From Halomonas llamarensis (GTDB taxonomy: Bacteria; Pseudomonadota; Gammaproteobacteria; Pseudomonadales; Halomonadaceae), in assembly GCF_023555005.1 (NCBI RefSeq), contig NZ_JAMJPJ010000011.1, forward strand, positions 1 through 64,000: 64,000 nt of DNA, read 5' to 3'. The notes beneath the pieces were generated by a model that saw only the letters and a list, made by a program, of their open reading frames with translations, was not told the DNA's origin and searched no databases. A program made the position numbers and the translations under genes. Position 1 is the stretch's first letter, and the number at the start of each line of letters is the position of its first letter. Of the stretch, positions 30,953-40,858 are shown one piece after another.

Positions 30953-33576
30953 TTTCGCTTATCCTCCACATGCCACTTACTGTTCTCAAACGTCGCTTTC
31001 CAACCGGTGGCCTTGCCATTTTCGTCGGTCATCACGTACTGCGCTTTATTTTTGCGTGAAAAACGAATTTGCGCCGGTCGGCCATCAGGATCCTCGCTGG
31101 GCGCATCGAGAATGAAGTGGTACTTTTCCGGTAATTCATCGCCGTGTGCCTTGAGCTCTTTTACCAGCGGAGGGCGCGTTTCACGATTTTTAGGGAATTT
31201 GCTCGCCGCCAGGAAGAGACCACTGGCGCCATCGCGCAGCACGTAGTGATCATCTACTTTCTGGCACTCAAGTTCAGGCATAGGGATCGGATCCATCTTC
31301 GGCGGCGCTACTTCCCCGCTTTTCAGCAATTTACGCGTATTCTTACACTCGCTGTTGGTGCAGCCGAAGTACTTGCCAAAGCGGCCTGATTTAAGCTGCA
31401 TTTCGCTGCCGCACTTATCACATTCGATAACCGGGCCATCGTAACCTTTGATCTTGAACTTACCAGTTTCGATTTCGTAGCCATCGCAATCCGGGCTGTC
31501 ACCGCAGATATGCAGCTTACGGGTTTCATCGATCAGGTAGTTATCCATCGCCGTACCGCATTTAGGGCAACGGCGTTTGGCACGCAGCGCTTCCGCCTCG
31601 GCCTCTTCGCCCGCGTCGGAGGCGACTGCCTCTTCACCGGGAATCAAATCAATCGTGGTTTTGCAGCGCTCTTTAGGCGGTAGGTTGTATCCGCTACAGC
31701 CTAAAAACACCCCGGTGGAAGCAGTGCGAATCTGCATTTTGCGACCACAGCTCGGGCAGTCGATATCCGTTGGTACCGGCTGATTGGGGCGCATGCCATC
31801 TTCGCTTTCAGCCTGCGCTAGCTCCTCGCGGAACTCTTGGTAGAACGCATCCAGCAGCGCTTGCCAGTTACGTTCACCTTCAGCGACTTCATCTAAGCTA
31901 TCTTCCATACGCGCCGTGAACGAGTAATCCATCAAATCGGGGAAAGACTCTTTCAAGCGCTCGGTGACGATATCGCCCAATTTTTCGGCATAAAAACGGC
32001 GATTTTCTAGCTTCACATAACCACGATCTTGAATGGTGGAGATGATCGATGCATACGTCGAGGGACGACCAATGCCTTGTTTTTCCAGCTCCTTGACCAA
32101 CGCTGCCTCGGAATAGCGAGCCGAAGGCTTGGTAAAGTGCTGCTGCGGGTCAAGGGTTTCTAGTGTTAAGGGTGTCCCTTCCGGCAGGTCGGGAAGGCTT
32201 TGGTCTTCGTTTTTCCCTGCCGGTTTCATTACGCGGGTGAAGCCATCAAATTTGAGCACCCGGCCTTTCGCACGTAGCTCATAGCCATCGACTTCCACAC
32301 TCAGGGTGGTGGATAAATACTCAGCTGGGGTCATCTGACAAGCCACGAATTGGCGCCAAATAAGTTCGTAAAGCCGTTCGGCATCGCGCTCCATACTCAC
32401 TAACTCAGTGGCTTTTCGCTCAACACTGGAAGGGCGGATCGCCTCGTGCGCCTCTTGCGCACTCTCTTTGCTACTATAACGAATGGGTGCTTCAGGCAAG
32501 TAGCGATCACCATATGCCTCACCGATAAACGCACGTGCGCTTTCCACGGCCTCTTTAGAGAGGTTGGTGGAATCCGTACGCATATAGGTGATGTAACCGG
32601 CTTCGTATAAGCGTTGCGCCATGGTCATGGTTTTCTTGACGGAAAACCCTAGGCGGCTACTCGCTGCTTGCTGCAACGTTGACGTAATAAAGGGAGCATT
32701 AGGCTTTGAACGGGTTGGCTTGGCCTCGCGCGAAGTGATCGCAAGGTTGGCTTGTCTCAGCGCGGCGATGCGTTCCAGCGTTTCTTTTTCCGATGTGGGT
32801 CGGAAAGCCTTGCCATCTTGACGTGCCAGCGCAAAGCGCACGAGCTCGCCATCAGATGTCGCAAGATCGGCATGCACATCCCAAAATTCTTCAGGAATAA
32901 ACGCGCGAATTTCGCGCTCGCGCTCGACAATTAAACGTACCGCCACGGACTGCACACGCCCCGCGGAGAGACCTCGGGCAATTTTCGCCCAAAGCAGCGG
33001 CGAAAGCATAAAACCCACCACCCGGTCGAGAAAGCGTCGCGCTTGCTGCGCTTCTACCCGCGGGATATTGAGCGCGCCTGGCGCCTTGAATGCATCTTGA
33101 ATGGCATTTTGGGTGATTTCGTTAAAGACAACACGCTTGTAGCGCTCATTATCCCCGCCGATGGTCTCGCGCAGGTGCCAGGCAATCGCCTCCCCTTCGC
33201 GGTCCAAATCCGTCGCGAGATAAACGGCATCGGCCTTTTCCGCCAGCTTCTTGAGCTCCGCAACGACCTTTTCTTTGCCGGGTAAAATCTCGTAGTTCGC
33301 TTCCCAACCGTTAGTCGGGTCGATACCCATTCGCCGAATCAGCTGGTCGTGCGCTTTACGCTTTTTGTAGACGACTTTCTCGTCCGCTGACATTTTGCGC
33401 GTGAGGGCTGCTTGACGAGCGCGCTCTTTAGGGTCGGAGGCTGCCTTACCCGAGCCGCTGGTCGGCAGATCACGAATGTGACCTACACTCGACTTCACGA
33501 TGAAATCGTTGCCGAGATATTTATTGATCGTCTTCGCTTTAGCAGGCGACTCGACGATGACCAGTGACTTGCCCAT
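30949..33576 (-). CDS. topA: DNA topoisomerase I
   Basis: TopA relaxes negatively supercoiled DNA. The 875-residue protein has the Toprim domain ([17 protein letters not shown], with acidic DLDREGEA) and catalytic Tyr331 with Arg333 (ITYMRTDST). At the C-terminus there are three four-cysteine zinc fingers (CPSC, CPKC, CDKC groups, about 600-740) and a final basic domain. The length matches the family. It is transcribed on the minus strand with the DUF6586-like gene coupled behind it. Its start ATG has GGAG just upstream. Confidence 0.98.
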   Translation of the reverse strand: MGKSLVIVESPAKAKTINKYLGNDFIVKSSVGHIRDLPTSGSGKAASDPKERARQAALTRKMSADEKVVYKKRKAHDQLIRRMGIDPTNGWEANYEILPGKEKVVAELKKLAEKADAVYLATDLDREGEAIAWHLRETIGGDNERYKRVVFNEITQNAIQDAFKAPGALNIPRVEAQQARRFLDRVVGFMLSPLLWAKIARGLSAGRVQSVAVRLIVEREREIRAFIPEEFWDVHADLATSDGELVRFALARQDGKAFRPTSEKETLERIAALRQANLAITSREAKPTRSKPNAPFITSTLQQAASSRLGFSVKKTMTMAQRLYEAGYITYMRTDSTNLSKEAVESARAFIGEAYGDRYLPEAPIRYSSKESAQEAHEAIRPSSVERKATELVSMERDAERLYELIWRQFVACQMTPAEYLSTTLSVEVDGYELRAKGRVLKFDGFTRVMKPAGKNEDQSLPDLPEGTPLTLETLDPQQHFTKPSARYSEAALVKELEKQGIGRPSTYASIISTIQDRGYVKLENRRFYAEKLGDIVTERLKESFPDLMDYSFTARMEDSLDEVAEGERNWQALLDAFYQEFREELAQAESEDGMRPNQPVPTDIDCPSCGRKMQIRTASTGVFLGCSGYNLPPKERCKTTIDLIPGEEAVASDAGEEAEAEALRAKRRCPKCGTAMDNYLIDETRKLHICGDSPDCDGYEIETGKFKIKGYDGPVIECDKCGSEMQLKSGRFGKYFGCTNSECKNTRKLLKSGEVAPPKMDPIPMPELECQKVDDHYVLRDGASGLFLAASKFPKNRETRPPLVKELKAHGDELPEKYHFILDAPSEDPDGRPAQIRFSRKNKAQYVMTDENGKATGWKATFENSKWHVEDKRK

Positions 33577-33897
33577 AGTGCTCCACTTAAATGATATGCC
33601 GGCTAACTCAGGCGGCGTTTTGAATAAAACGTTTCAATAATCAGCACGTAATGATACGTCGGATAACGTGTACGTGAAAAAATGCGCCTACCCTACCCCA
33701 CGCCTTGACGGAGCGCCAGCCCTAGTGATTTATGTGATAAATCAGCGGCTGACGGCAGAATCTAAGCTAGACACTAGACTGCCCAACACGAAACGGCAAC
33801 CTCTCCTCTTATGCAAAACACCCGACCCTATACAAAACATAAAGCCCTACGCAAAACACCCCGGCGTTCAAGCCAGGGCGTTTTGCGACATCAGCAT
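33577..33897. other. 321-base intergenic stretch between topA and the DUF3141 gene
   Basis: It must contain the topA promoter, since the upstream gene on the same strand ends in a strong hairpin (33850-33887). No coding frame or RNA gene is convincing. The plus-strand frame at 33668-33901 has no ribosome site and no protein character. Confidence 0.5.
33850..33887 (-). terminator. Long stem-loop after the DUF3141 gene
   Basis: CGCAAAAC at one end pairs with GTTTTGCG at the other, with CCC/GGG and GGC/GCC pairs inside and a six-base loop, making a ~15-pair stem with one or two mismatches. It begins ten bases after the stop codon. The GTTTTGCG tail is not a pure T-run, so it may serve for transcript stability as well as termination. 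Confidence 0.7.
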
Positions 33898-36327
33898 TTA
33901 ACGTTTACGCGTTGTTCGTTTTCGTGTCGGTGCGTTAGTGGCTGACTTATTCTGCGCCGTCGACGGTTGAGCTGTTGCCGTTTGACTTGCCGAAGACGTC
34001 TCCGCAGACGATTCACCCGCCGGTGCAGGTGAATCAGGTTGCGACGCTTCCTGCTTTGAAGCCTCTTGCTTTGGCGCTTCCTGCTTTGAGGCTTGTGGCG
34101 TTGACTCAGACGGCTTTTCCGGGCGTGCCTGGTCAAACAGCGCCTTCACTTGATCAAAGCGTGCCGCTGCGTGTTCCGATAAATCCCCGCTAGCGGCAAA
34201 CACGTGATCCAGGTGTGCGATATGCCCGTCAATTTGCTCGTTAGTCTGACCTTTAAGCAGTTGCGGTAAAGTCTCCAGCGCTTTCTCTTGGTCGTGCTTA
34301 AGAGTAAAGAACTGATCACGCACCAGCTTTTTAAAATCACAAAGATTTTTGCCTGGCTCTAGCTCGGCACGCGTTGCCCGTAAGCGCTTGAAGTTACGCT
34401 CGTCGGTAGCGGGAGCCCCGCCCAGCACGTAGATCACAGCACGCATTACCGCTTCATGCTCGCCTCCTTCCGCCATGCGCTCACGGATTTCTTCTTGGCG
34501 CTGTTCAATAAAGCGACGGTGCTCAGGTGCGGCCCCAGGGCGATTGCGATGAACATTGGCATCACCAAACAGACCCACCGCTGCTTGCAGCAAAGGCTGA
34601 CCGTAAATATCCAAGAACATTCGCTCAATGCTGCTATCACGCCAATCGCGCACAGCGTTCAGGCTCGAAACAATCTGATCGGAAGCAAACCCTTCAAGGG
34701 TTTTAAAGAGGTTATCTTGCGCCACTGGGTGACGATTTTCGCGTACCATTTCCGCCATCAACGGCAGCGGCACAGTGAAGGGGTTACGATCGGACATCAA
34801 GCGATAACGCAGACGAATGGGGTGCATGCGACGTCCCCAGCGCGCGGTCTCAGGCGTCGTGATCGATTGTAGCCAAGGCTGTACCGCCAACCGATAGAAA
34901 CCTAAATTAATCTCAGATAGACGTGCCACGGTAGCAAAACGACGATCATCTTCTGGGCTGTGCTTAACCTCTTGGTCCAACTCATCGAAGTTACGCGCTT
35001 CAAATTCCAGCAGATAATCACGCTCAATCAGTTCGGCGTCCGGGCGTTCATCTGCCTTGGTAATCTTAGTTTCATACAACCCTGGCGGCATCACATCGAT
35101 GTAATCCATGTTAGCCGTAAATTCCGAGTGCTCTTTGCGCGAGACGCTGCCCGAAACGAAGATACCCAGATGGCCGGTGGTGTCATGTTGGCAATAAACG
35201 ATGGTTTGTTCGTTGGCAATGATATCTTCTTCGCCCTCGTATAAATCACGAATCCAGCCTAACGCCTGTGGTGGAGGCGTAATATCATCACCGCGCGAGC
35301 AAAACACAACCACTGGTGAGCGCACGTTACGCAGGTCAATACGACGGCCATCGCTGGTTACCAACTGCGCGGTTGAAAGGCGATTACCAATGAAAAGATT
35401 ATTGACGATGTACTGAATCTCTTCGCCGCCAAGCAGTACATGACCGCCCCACCAGCGCTCAAATTCAAGGTAGCGCTGCGCTTCGGTATCGATGCTTTCA
35501 AACAGGTTGTACTGCTTTTTCCAGTACGTGTTAGCGGGGTTTAGGCGCTCGAAATTCTGTACCAGCCAGGCACCGTCGAAAAGACCGTTACCCATGTCAT
35601 TGGTAAGTTCCGTAATCCAGCTGCCGCCGGTCATCCCACCGGTATAGCGCATTGGCGCTTTGCCACGTTCGCCCGCCCAATAGGAGAGCGGCGCACCAGC
35701 AATCAGAATCGGGCCGAAAAGGTCTGGCTCCAGCGCCGCTGCCATCATCACTTGCCAGCCAGCTTGGCAATTACCCACTACCATCGGTTTTTCCGTGGTG
35801 TCGGCGTGTAGCTCGCCTATATAGCGCAAAAAGGCAATTTCTGATTCAACGACGTCCTCTACCGTCTGCCCCGGCTCAGGGTACGGCAGAAAGCCCACGA
35901 AATAGCAGGGGTGTCCTGCACGCAGTGCCACCCCAAGCTCACTATCAGGCTTAAATCCCCCAATACCGGGACCATGGCCAGCACGTGGGTCCACTACCAC
36001 AAAGGGGCGTTTTTGCGCATCAATTTCAACACCCTCAGGAGCCAACACGCGTAATAACTCATAGTTGGTGGGGCGTGGCAATTGCCGACCGTCCATCAAC
36101 ACTTCGGTTTCAAACCCCAGTACACTGGGTTTCGTGCACTCCATGTGCTCAAGGTACTGATTGCCACGCTGACGCATGACATCCCAATAAAGCACACTGC
36201 GCTCAAATCCATCGCGCCAGTAATCTATAGCAGCACGACCAAAACCAAAGGGGTCAAATACCGTAGAAAGCAAGGATGCGCCGAGATAGTTCTCAGCAAG
36301 TGCGGTAGGATTGGTGAGAAAGTTCAT
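33898..36327 (-). CDS. DUF3141 protein, PHA-synthase-like alpha/beta hydrolase with phasin-like tail
   Basis: The 809-residue protein has an alpha/beta-hydrolase domain (about 90-410). Its nucleophile elbow is GNCQAG with Cys187, the G-x-C-x-G form of polyhydroxyalkanoate synthases rather than the serine of esterases. Later residues include DDITPPP and the histidine in CQHDTTGHLG, consistent with a catalytic triad. A helical middle (about 430-720) is followed by a ~70-residue low-complexity C-terminus rich in Gln, Glu, Ser and Ala, with KQEA-type repeats and an RKRTTRKR end. DUF3141 proteins of this size are known from halophilic and marine bacteria, where a PHA role is assumed but not proven. 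It stands alone, divergent from lipA. Confidence 0.85.
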   Translation of the reverse strand: MNFLTNPTALAENYLGASLLSTVFDPFGFGRAAIDYWRDGFERSVLYWDVMRQRGNQYLEHMECTKPSVLGFETEVLMDGRQLPRPTNYELLRVLAPEGVEIDAQKRPFVVVDPRAGHGPGIGGFKPDSELGVALRAGHPCYFVGFLPYPEPGQTVEDVVESEIAFLRYIGELHADTTEKPMVVGNCQAGWQVMMAAALEPDLFGPILIAGAPLSYWAGERGKAPMRYTGGMTGGSWITELTNDMGNGLFDGAWLVQNFERLNPANTYWKKQYNLFESIDTEAQRYLEFERWWGGHVLLGGEEIQYIVNNLFIGNRLSTAQLVTSDGRRIDLRNVRSPVVVFCSRGDDITPPPQALGWIRDLYEGEEDIIANEQTIVYCQHDTTGHLGIFVSGSVSRKEHSEFTANMDYIDVMPPGLYETKITKADERPDAELIERDYLLEFEARNFDELDQEVKHSPEDDRRFATVARLSEINLGFYRLAVQPWLQSITTPETARWGRRMHPIRLRYRLMSDRNPFTVPLPLMAEMVRENRHPVAQDNLFKTLEGFASDQIVSSLNAVRDWRDSSIERMFLDIYGQPLLQAAVGLFGDANVHRNRPGAAPEHRRFIEQRQEEIRERMAEGGEHEAVMRAVIYVLGGAPATDERNFKRLRATRAELEPGKNLCDFKKLVRDQFFTLKHDQEKALETLPQLLKGQTNEQIDGHIAHLDHVFAASGDLSEHAAARFDQVKALFDQARPEKPSESTPQASKQEAPKQEASKQEASQPDSPAPAGESSAETSSASQTATAQPSTAQNKSATNAPTRKRTTRKR
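34043..34103 (-). repeat. Short imperfect tandem repeat encoding KQEA units
   Basis: About three degenerate copies of a 15- to 18-base unit (GCTTCCTGCTTTG-type on the plus strand) encode SKQEAP, KQEASK and QEASQ in the tail of the DUF3141 protein. Copy number changes in multiples of three would keep the frame, so length variation between strains is possible. Confidence 0.7.
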
Positions 36328-36563
36328 GGATTCTCCCTTGGGTCATAAAAAACAGTAGACCCGATAGCTATTATGCTGCAACGCAATATAGTGTAAGCCA
36401 AGCAACCACCAAACGTCGACAAAGAATCGAAATTTATCCATTATCTTGTTTTCATTGTGGCCTGCTTAAGCGTGCTGTCTCCCGTTTTTAACCAAATATG
36501 TTACATTGCGTCATATAGACCTCTGTCGTAATCGACCCGTACCCACAGTAGAGGCTCTCATCT

Positions 36564-37619
36564 ATGAGCGATAACTCCTCGCAGCGTGTATCTAGCGGCA
36601 CAAAATTTCGCAATGAGCAGGGCATGGCCGTCATTAAAGATGGTATCAAACAGGGCAAAACCCAAGACGATGCGCCATCACTTGAACGTAAACCCAAATG
36701 GTTGCGAGCCCAAATTCCGGGGGGCGAGCGTTTTGAAGCGGTGAAAAAAAACGTGGCTACCCACAATTTAAGCACCGTGTGTGCCGAATCCCACTGCCCC
36801 AATATGGGCGAGTGCTGGAGTAACGGCACCGCCACGATCATGCTGATGGGCTCGGTATGCACCCGGGCGTGCCGCTTCTGTGCTGTCGACACTGGCAACC
36901 CCAAGGGTTGGCTTGACGCTGAAGAGCCGGAAAATACCGCCAAATCGGTCAAGCTCATGGGGCTACGTTATATTGTGTTGACCTCGGTTGATCGCGATGA
37001 TCTCGATGACGGCGGTGCCGCCCACTATGCTAACTGTATTCAAGCTATTAAAACGCACACGCCCGAAGTGGTTGTTGAAGCATTGACCCCCGATTTCGAC
37101 GCTGAACCTGCCGCAATAGAGCGCGTGGTCGATTCAGGGCTTGAGGTATTTGCGCAAAACGTTGAAACCGTCGAGCGTTTAACCAGCCGCGTGCGTGATC
37201 CGCGTGCGGGCTACCGTAAAACCCTTGATGTACTGGCCCACGCGAAAAAGCATCGTCCCAATGTACTCACCAAAACGAGCTTGATGCTGGGGCTTGGCGA
37301 GACCGAAGCCGAGATTCTGCACACCTTCGATGAATTGCGAGAGATCGGCGTCGACATCGTCACGTTAGGACAGTACCTACGCCCAACAAAAAACCACTTG
37401 CCAGTTGAGCGCTACGTGACGCCTGAAGAGTTCGAGCACTATCGCTTGCTAGGGCTAGAAAAAGGCTTTATGGAAGTCGCTTCCGGGCCGCTAGTACGTT
37501 CTAGCTATCGCGCTGATCGCGTCTTCGAGAAAAATAACCTAGGCCTTGCTTCCCCGGCGGCAGTTCCCGGCCAGCAAAGCAAAGACGAAAACCGCATCCC
37601 TGTGCAGCACGTAGGCTAG
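36564..37619 (+). CDS. lipA: Lipoyl synthase
   Basis: LipA is a radical-SAM enzyme that inserts two sulfurs into octanoyl groups bound to lipoate-dependent enzymes. The 351-residue protein has both iron-sulfur clusters: the auxiliary set Cys73, Cys78 and Cys84 ([12 protein letters not shown]) and the radical-SAM set Cys99, Cys103 and Cys106 (CTRACRFC). The C-terminal RSSYRAD, needed for the auxiliary cluster, is present. It is transcribed towards lipB, and the two stop codons share the palindrome CTAG. Confidence 0.98.
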   Translation: MSDNSSQRVSSGTKFRNEQGMAVIKDGIKQGKTQDDAPSLERKPKWLRAQIPGGERFEAVKKNVATHNLSTVCAESHCPNMGECWSNGTATIMLMGSVCTRACRFCAVDTGNPKGWLDAEEPENTAKSVKLMGLRYIVLTSVDRDDLDDGGAAHYANCIQAIKTHTPEVVVEALTPDFDAEPAAIERVVDSGLEVFAQNVETVERLTSRVRDPRAGYRKTLDVLAHAKKHRPNVLTKTSLMLGLGETEAEILHTFDELREIGVDIVTLGQYLRPTKNHLPVERYVTPEEFEHYRLLGLEKGFMEVASGPLVRSSYRADRVFEKNNLGLASPAAVPGQQSKDENRIPVQHVG

Positions 37620-38269
37620 CGAGTGATCAAGCGACACTCGATACGCGCCGCAAGCGCTTGCGCGAGCTGCTCTCCCACCGTTTCACAATTGACCGGCTGG
37701 TCGGTTAAGTCCGCTAGCCGCGTCATTTGCATACCGGCGTAACCACATGGGTTAATGCGCGCAAAAGGCGATAAATCGCCATCCACATTAAGCGCTACAC
37801 CGTGGAAACTGCCGCCTCGGCGTATACGAAGCCCCAAAGACGCCACTTTCGCCTCGCTTGACGCCGCCTCAACGTATACCCCGGGGGCATCCGGGCGCGC
37901 TTTCGCCACAACATGATAGCTTGCCAGCACATCAATCACGGCATTTTCAATTGCCGTGACGAGTTCCCGAACGCCTATTTTGGCGCGTCTAACATCCAAT
38001 AGTGGATAAAGCACCACCTGGCCTGGGCCATGATAGGTGACTTGGCCACCACGGTCGGTTTGTACCACGGGAATATCGCCTGGCATCAATAAATGCTCAG
38101 GCTTTCCTGCCTGCCCCTGAGTAAAGACCGGCTCATGCTCCACCAGCCAAAACTGATCTGGTGTCTCAACGTCACGAGTATCGTTGAGCTCGCGCATGGC
38201 TTCCCACACCGGCTGGTAAGAGCGACGCCCCAGGCGGTGAAGCTCAATTGGCGGCAAATCCTCAGCCAT
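37616..38269 (-). CDS. lipB: Octanoyltransferase
   Basis: LipB moves octanoyl from acyl carrier protein onto lipoyl domains, the step before LipA. The 217-residue protein has the [12 protein letters not shown] signature, catalytic Cys175 (INPCGYAG) and Lys141 (AKVASLGLR). It lies three bases after ybeD in the dacA-side cluster. Unusually, it faces lipA tail to tail: in Pseudomonas and Escherichia lipB and lipA share one direction. Confidence 0.97.
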   Translation of the reverse strand: MAEDLPPIELHRLGRRSYQPVWEAMRELNDTRDVETPDQFWLVEHEPVFTQGQAGKPEHLLMPGDIPVVQTDRGGQVTYHGPGQVVLYPLLDVRRAKIGVRELVTAIENAVIDVLASYHVVAKARPDAPGVYVEAASSEAKVASLGLRIRRGGSFHGVALNVDGDLSPFARINPCGYAGMQMTRLADLTDQPVNCETVGEQLAQALAARIECRLITR

Positions 38270-38272
38270 GCT

Positions 38273-38590
38273 CTACACAACCATGTGGACGCGGCCGGTC
38301 GCTTTTAAGTCGAGAAACAGCTGATTCAGCTGTGTCTCGCCGGTAGCGCGAATGGTTACTCTCACCGACTGAAAGCGGCCGTTGCGGCTATCGACTACCT
38401 GCATTGAGGTTTCATCGAAGTCTGGCGCGTGGCGAACTAACACTTGGCATACCGTGGCGGGGAAATCCGACGCCGCATCGCCAACCACTTTGATGGGGTA
38501 GTCGCAAGGAAAGGTGATTTTCGGCGGCTTTTTCTGTGTCGCCACCGCAGGGCGCATATCTCGAAAACCTTGCTTGCCTTTCGGAGTCAT
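38273..38590 (-). CDS. ybeD: YbeD-family protein (DUF493)
   Basis: The 105-residue protein has the small ferredoxin-like alpha/beta fold of DUF493 (FPCDYPIKVVGD..., with a C-terminal THVV-like strand). E. coli YbeD lies between dacA and lipB, exactly as here. A regulatory role related to lipoate or peptidoglycan has been proposed but its function is not established. It is followed three bases later by lipB. Confidence 0.93.
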   Translation of the reverse strand: MTPKGKQGFRDMRPAVATQKKPPKITFPCDYPIKVVGDAASDFPATVCQVLVRHAPDFDETSMQVVDSRNGRFQSVRVTIRATGETQLNQLFLDLKATGRVHMVV

Positions 38591-38669
38591 TTATTCACCT
38601 GCTAATCGATTGATAGGCTTTGTCACGTTGCATGACGCACCATCAAGAACACTTATCAAGACGATATTT

Positions 38670-39923
38670 TTAGTCCAGAAAATTGCTCAAGAGACCACTA
38701 AAAAAACGACGCACTTGGTCAATTAGGCGCTTAAAAAGCCCCCCTTCTTCGACGCTTTCCAGTGCGACGAGGCGCCGTTCACCGACGACCTCGTCTCCCA
38801 ACACCACTTCCAGCGTCCCGACGTCATCGCCCATGGATATCGGTGCATTAAGGTCGTTATTCATATTCAGCCGGGCGCGTAGCTCATCGTTACGGTTACG
38901 CGGCAGCGTCATATAAACTTCTTCGTCGACGCCAATGCGCACTTCATTATGCTCTCCGCCCCAAATACGCGGTGTGGCCAAAACAGCGCCACGCTCGTAA
39001 AGGTTCATGGTTTCATAAAAGCGAAAGCCATAACTCAAAAGCTTCTGTGTTTCTTGGGCACGCGCCTCTTCTGAATCGGTCCCCATAACCACCGATATTA
39101 GACGCATTCCATCGCGCTTAGCCGACGCCACAAGCCCATAACCCGCCTCAGAGGTCCAGCCTGTCTTCAGGCCATCCACACTCGGGTCACGCCACAAAAG
39201 GCGGTTGCGATTCGGCTGATCAATCCCACCAAAGGAAAATGTTCGTTCGGAGTAGGTCGCATAGTGCTCGGGGTAGTCGTTAATGATGTGCTGCGCGAGA
39301 AGCGCCATATCCCGAGCGCTGGAGTAGTGATTTTCGCCCGGCAAGCCCGTCGGGTTTTCAAAATTGGTGTTATCCATGCCAAGTCTTGCCGCGTGCTGGT
39401 TCATCAAATCCGCAAAAGGCCCCTGGCCACCAGCGAGGTGCTCTGCCATTGCCACGCTAGCATCGTTTCCTGAGACGATAATAATGCCGTGCAATAAGTC
39501 TTCAACAGAGACCTGCGTGCCCACTTCAATAAACATCTTGGAGCCGCCAGTGCGCCACGCTTTTTCGCTCACGCTTACCATGTCATCAAAATCAATGGTG
39601 CCACGGTTAAGCTCGCGCTCGACCAAGAACGCGGTCATCAGTTTGGTAAGACTCGCCGGCGGCAATCGCTGATCGGCGTTCTGCTGTGCAAGCACATGCC
39701 CGCTATTGGCATCCATCAATATCCACGATTTAGCTGCCAGCTGAGGCGAGGCGGGAATAATGGTTTGTGGCTGAGAAATCACCTGCGCAGAAACCGGTAA
39801 CGCAGCTGTCATCACCACAGCGGCCATCAACAGCGCGAGGAAGCCAAGGCCAAAACGACAACAAAAACGACGCAATATAAAAACGTTCATAACAGATATA
39901 ATCTCACTTAGGTAAAAATGCAT
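38670..39923 (-). CDS. dacA: D-alanyl-D-alanine carboxypeptidase (PBP5-type)
   Basis: DacA removes the terminal D-alanine from peptidoglycan stem peptides in the periplasm. The 417-residue protein has a signal sequence, active-site Ser91-x2-Lys94 (ASLTK), the SGND motif and KTGWT. The C-terminal amphipathic helix (LFKRLIDQVRRFFSGLLSNFLD) anchors it to the outer face of the inner membrane. The listed start overlaps the rlpA stop (TAATG). An ATG at 39890 would give a shorter, more usual signal peptide and may be the true start. Confidence 0.94.
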   Translation of the reverse strand: MHFYLSEIISVMNVFILRRFCCRFGLGFLALLMAAVVMTAALPVSAQVISQPQTIIPASPQLAAKSWILMDANSGHVLAQQNADQRLPPASLTKLMTAFLVERELNRGTIDFDDMVSVSEKAWRTGGSKMFIEVGTQVSVEDLLHGIIIVSGNDASVAMAEHLAGGQGPFADLMNQHAARLGMDNTNFENPTGLPGENHYSSARDMALLAQHIINDYPEHYATYSERTFSFGGIDQPNRNRLLWRDPSVDGLKTGWTSEAGYGLVASAKRDGMRLISVVMGTDSEEARAQETQKLLSYGFRFYETMNLYERGAVLATPRIWGGEHNEVRIGVDEEVYMTLPRNRNDELRARLNMNNDLNAPISMGDDVGTLEVVLGDEVVGERRLVALESVEEGGLFKRLIDQVRRFFSGLLSNFLD

Positions 39924-40858
39924 TATCTCACGATAAAGGGTTGGGGAAACCCTGCCTGACGAAGCGACTCGCGCAGCAACGGCTCATCTTGTTGGCGCCT
40001 AACCGGTCCGACTTGTACGCGGTACACCTCGGCTTCGCTAGTCACACGCACATCGTGGCGTAGCTCATGTTGTAACTGCTGCTTAAGTTGATCAGCACTT
40101 TCCGCGCTGCCTAGGGCGGCAATTTGCAAGTAAAAAGGGACGGTTTCCTCTGCTGATTCGGTTGCCGGCTCACGTGCCGCAGACTCTTGAGCCGGTTTAA
40201 CATCCGAAGCACTAGCCTGCCAGCGCTTAGGGTCGATGGCTTCGACCTTCACACGTCCCGTGCCTTCGTCGATAAACCCAAGCCGTGACGCTGCGGCATA
40301 GGAAAGATCAATTTCACGCTCACTGTGAAAAGGGCCGCGGTCATTGATACGCACAATGACGGCGTTACCGTTATTCAGGCTCGTCACCCGGGCAAACGTC
40401 GGTAACGGCAGCGAGCGGTGTGCTGCGGTCATTTTGTACATATCGTAAATTTCGCCGCTAGAAGTGGCATAACCGTGAAATTTCTCACCATACCAAGAGG
40501 CGGTCCCCTCTCGCGAATACCCCGTTGCGTCTGATAGTACGCGGTACGTTTTGCCCCACACCTGATAGCTTGAGCGATTACCTGCACGCGAATGCGGTTC
40601 GTCTCTAGGCTCAGCATCGGGTACGCGAGAAACATCGGGTGGGTCAAGCGGATAGGCATCGCCACTCAAGGCATAGCGGCCGTCGCTGCCCGCTGATGCT
40701 GGATCGGTTTGTTGTAACCCTGAACCCGCTGGGTACTCGGCATGCTGAGTATCCAGGCTTGCACACCCGCTCACAAACAAGGCCAAGATCAACAGCGCCA
40801 GCGGCGCCGATGTGCTTGCTCGGCATGTTGTAACACCCACCTTAGGCTGCCTGCTCAT
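39923..40858 (-). CDS. rlpA: Endolytic transglycosylase RlpA, lipoprotein with SPOR domain
   Basis: RlpA cuts naked glycan strands at the septum. The 311-residue protein has a lipoprotein signal (SGC, Cys32), a double-psi beta-barrel (GTASWYGEKFHGYATSSGE to NDRGPFHSEREIDLS) with the catalytic-type His and Asp, and a C-terminal SPOR domain (about 235-308) that binds denuded septal glycan. It overlaps mltB by four bases upstream and dacA downstream. Confidence 0.95.
   Translation of the reverse strand: MSRQPKVGVTTCRASTSAPLALLILALFVSGCASLDTQHAEYPAGSGLQQTDPASAGSDGRYALSGDAYPLDPPDVSRVPDAEPRDEPHSRAGNRSSYQVWGKTYRVLSDATGYSREGTASWYGEKFHGYATSSGEIYDMYKMTAAHRSLPLPTFARVTSLNNGNAVIVRINDRGPFHSEREIDLSYAAASRLGFIDEGTGRVKVEAIDPKRWQASASDVKPAQESAAREPATESAEETVPFYLQIAALGSAESADQLKQQLQHELRHDVRVTSEAEVYRVQVGPVRRQQDEPLLRESLRQAGFPQPFIVR

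Noticed and set aside
30302..31246. 314-residue open frame on the plus strand
   Set aside because: It lies antisense to the DUF6586-like gene and the 3' end of topA, both strongly supported; it has no ribosome site and no protein-family character.
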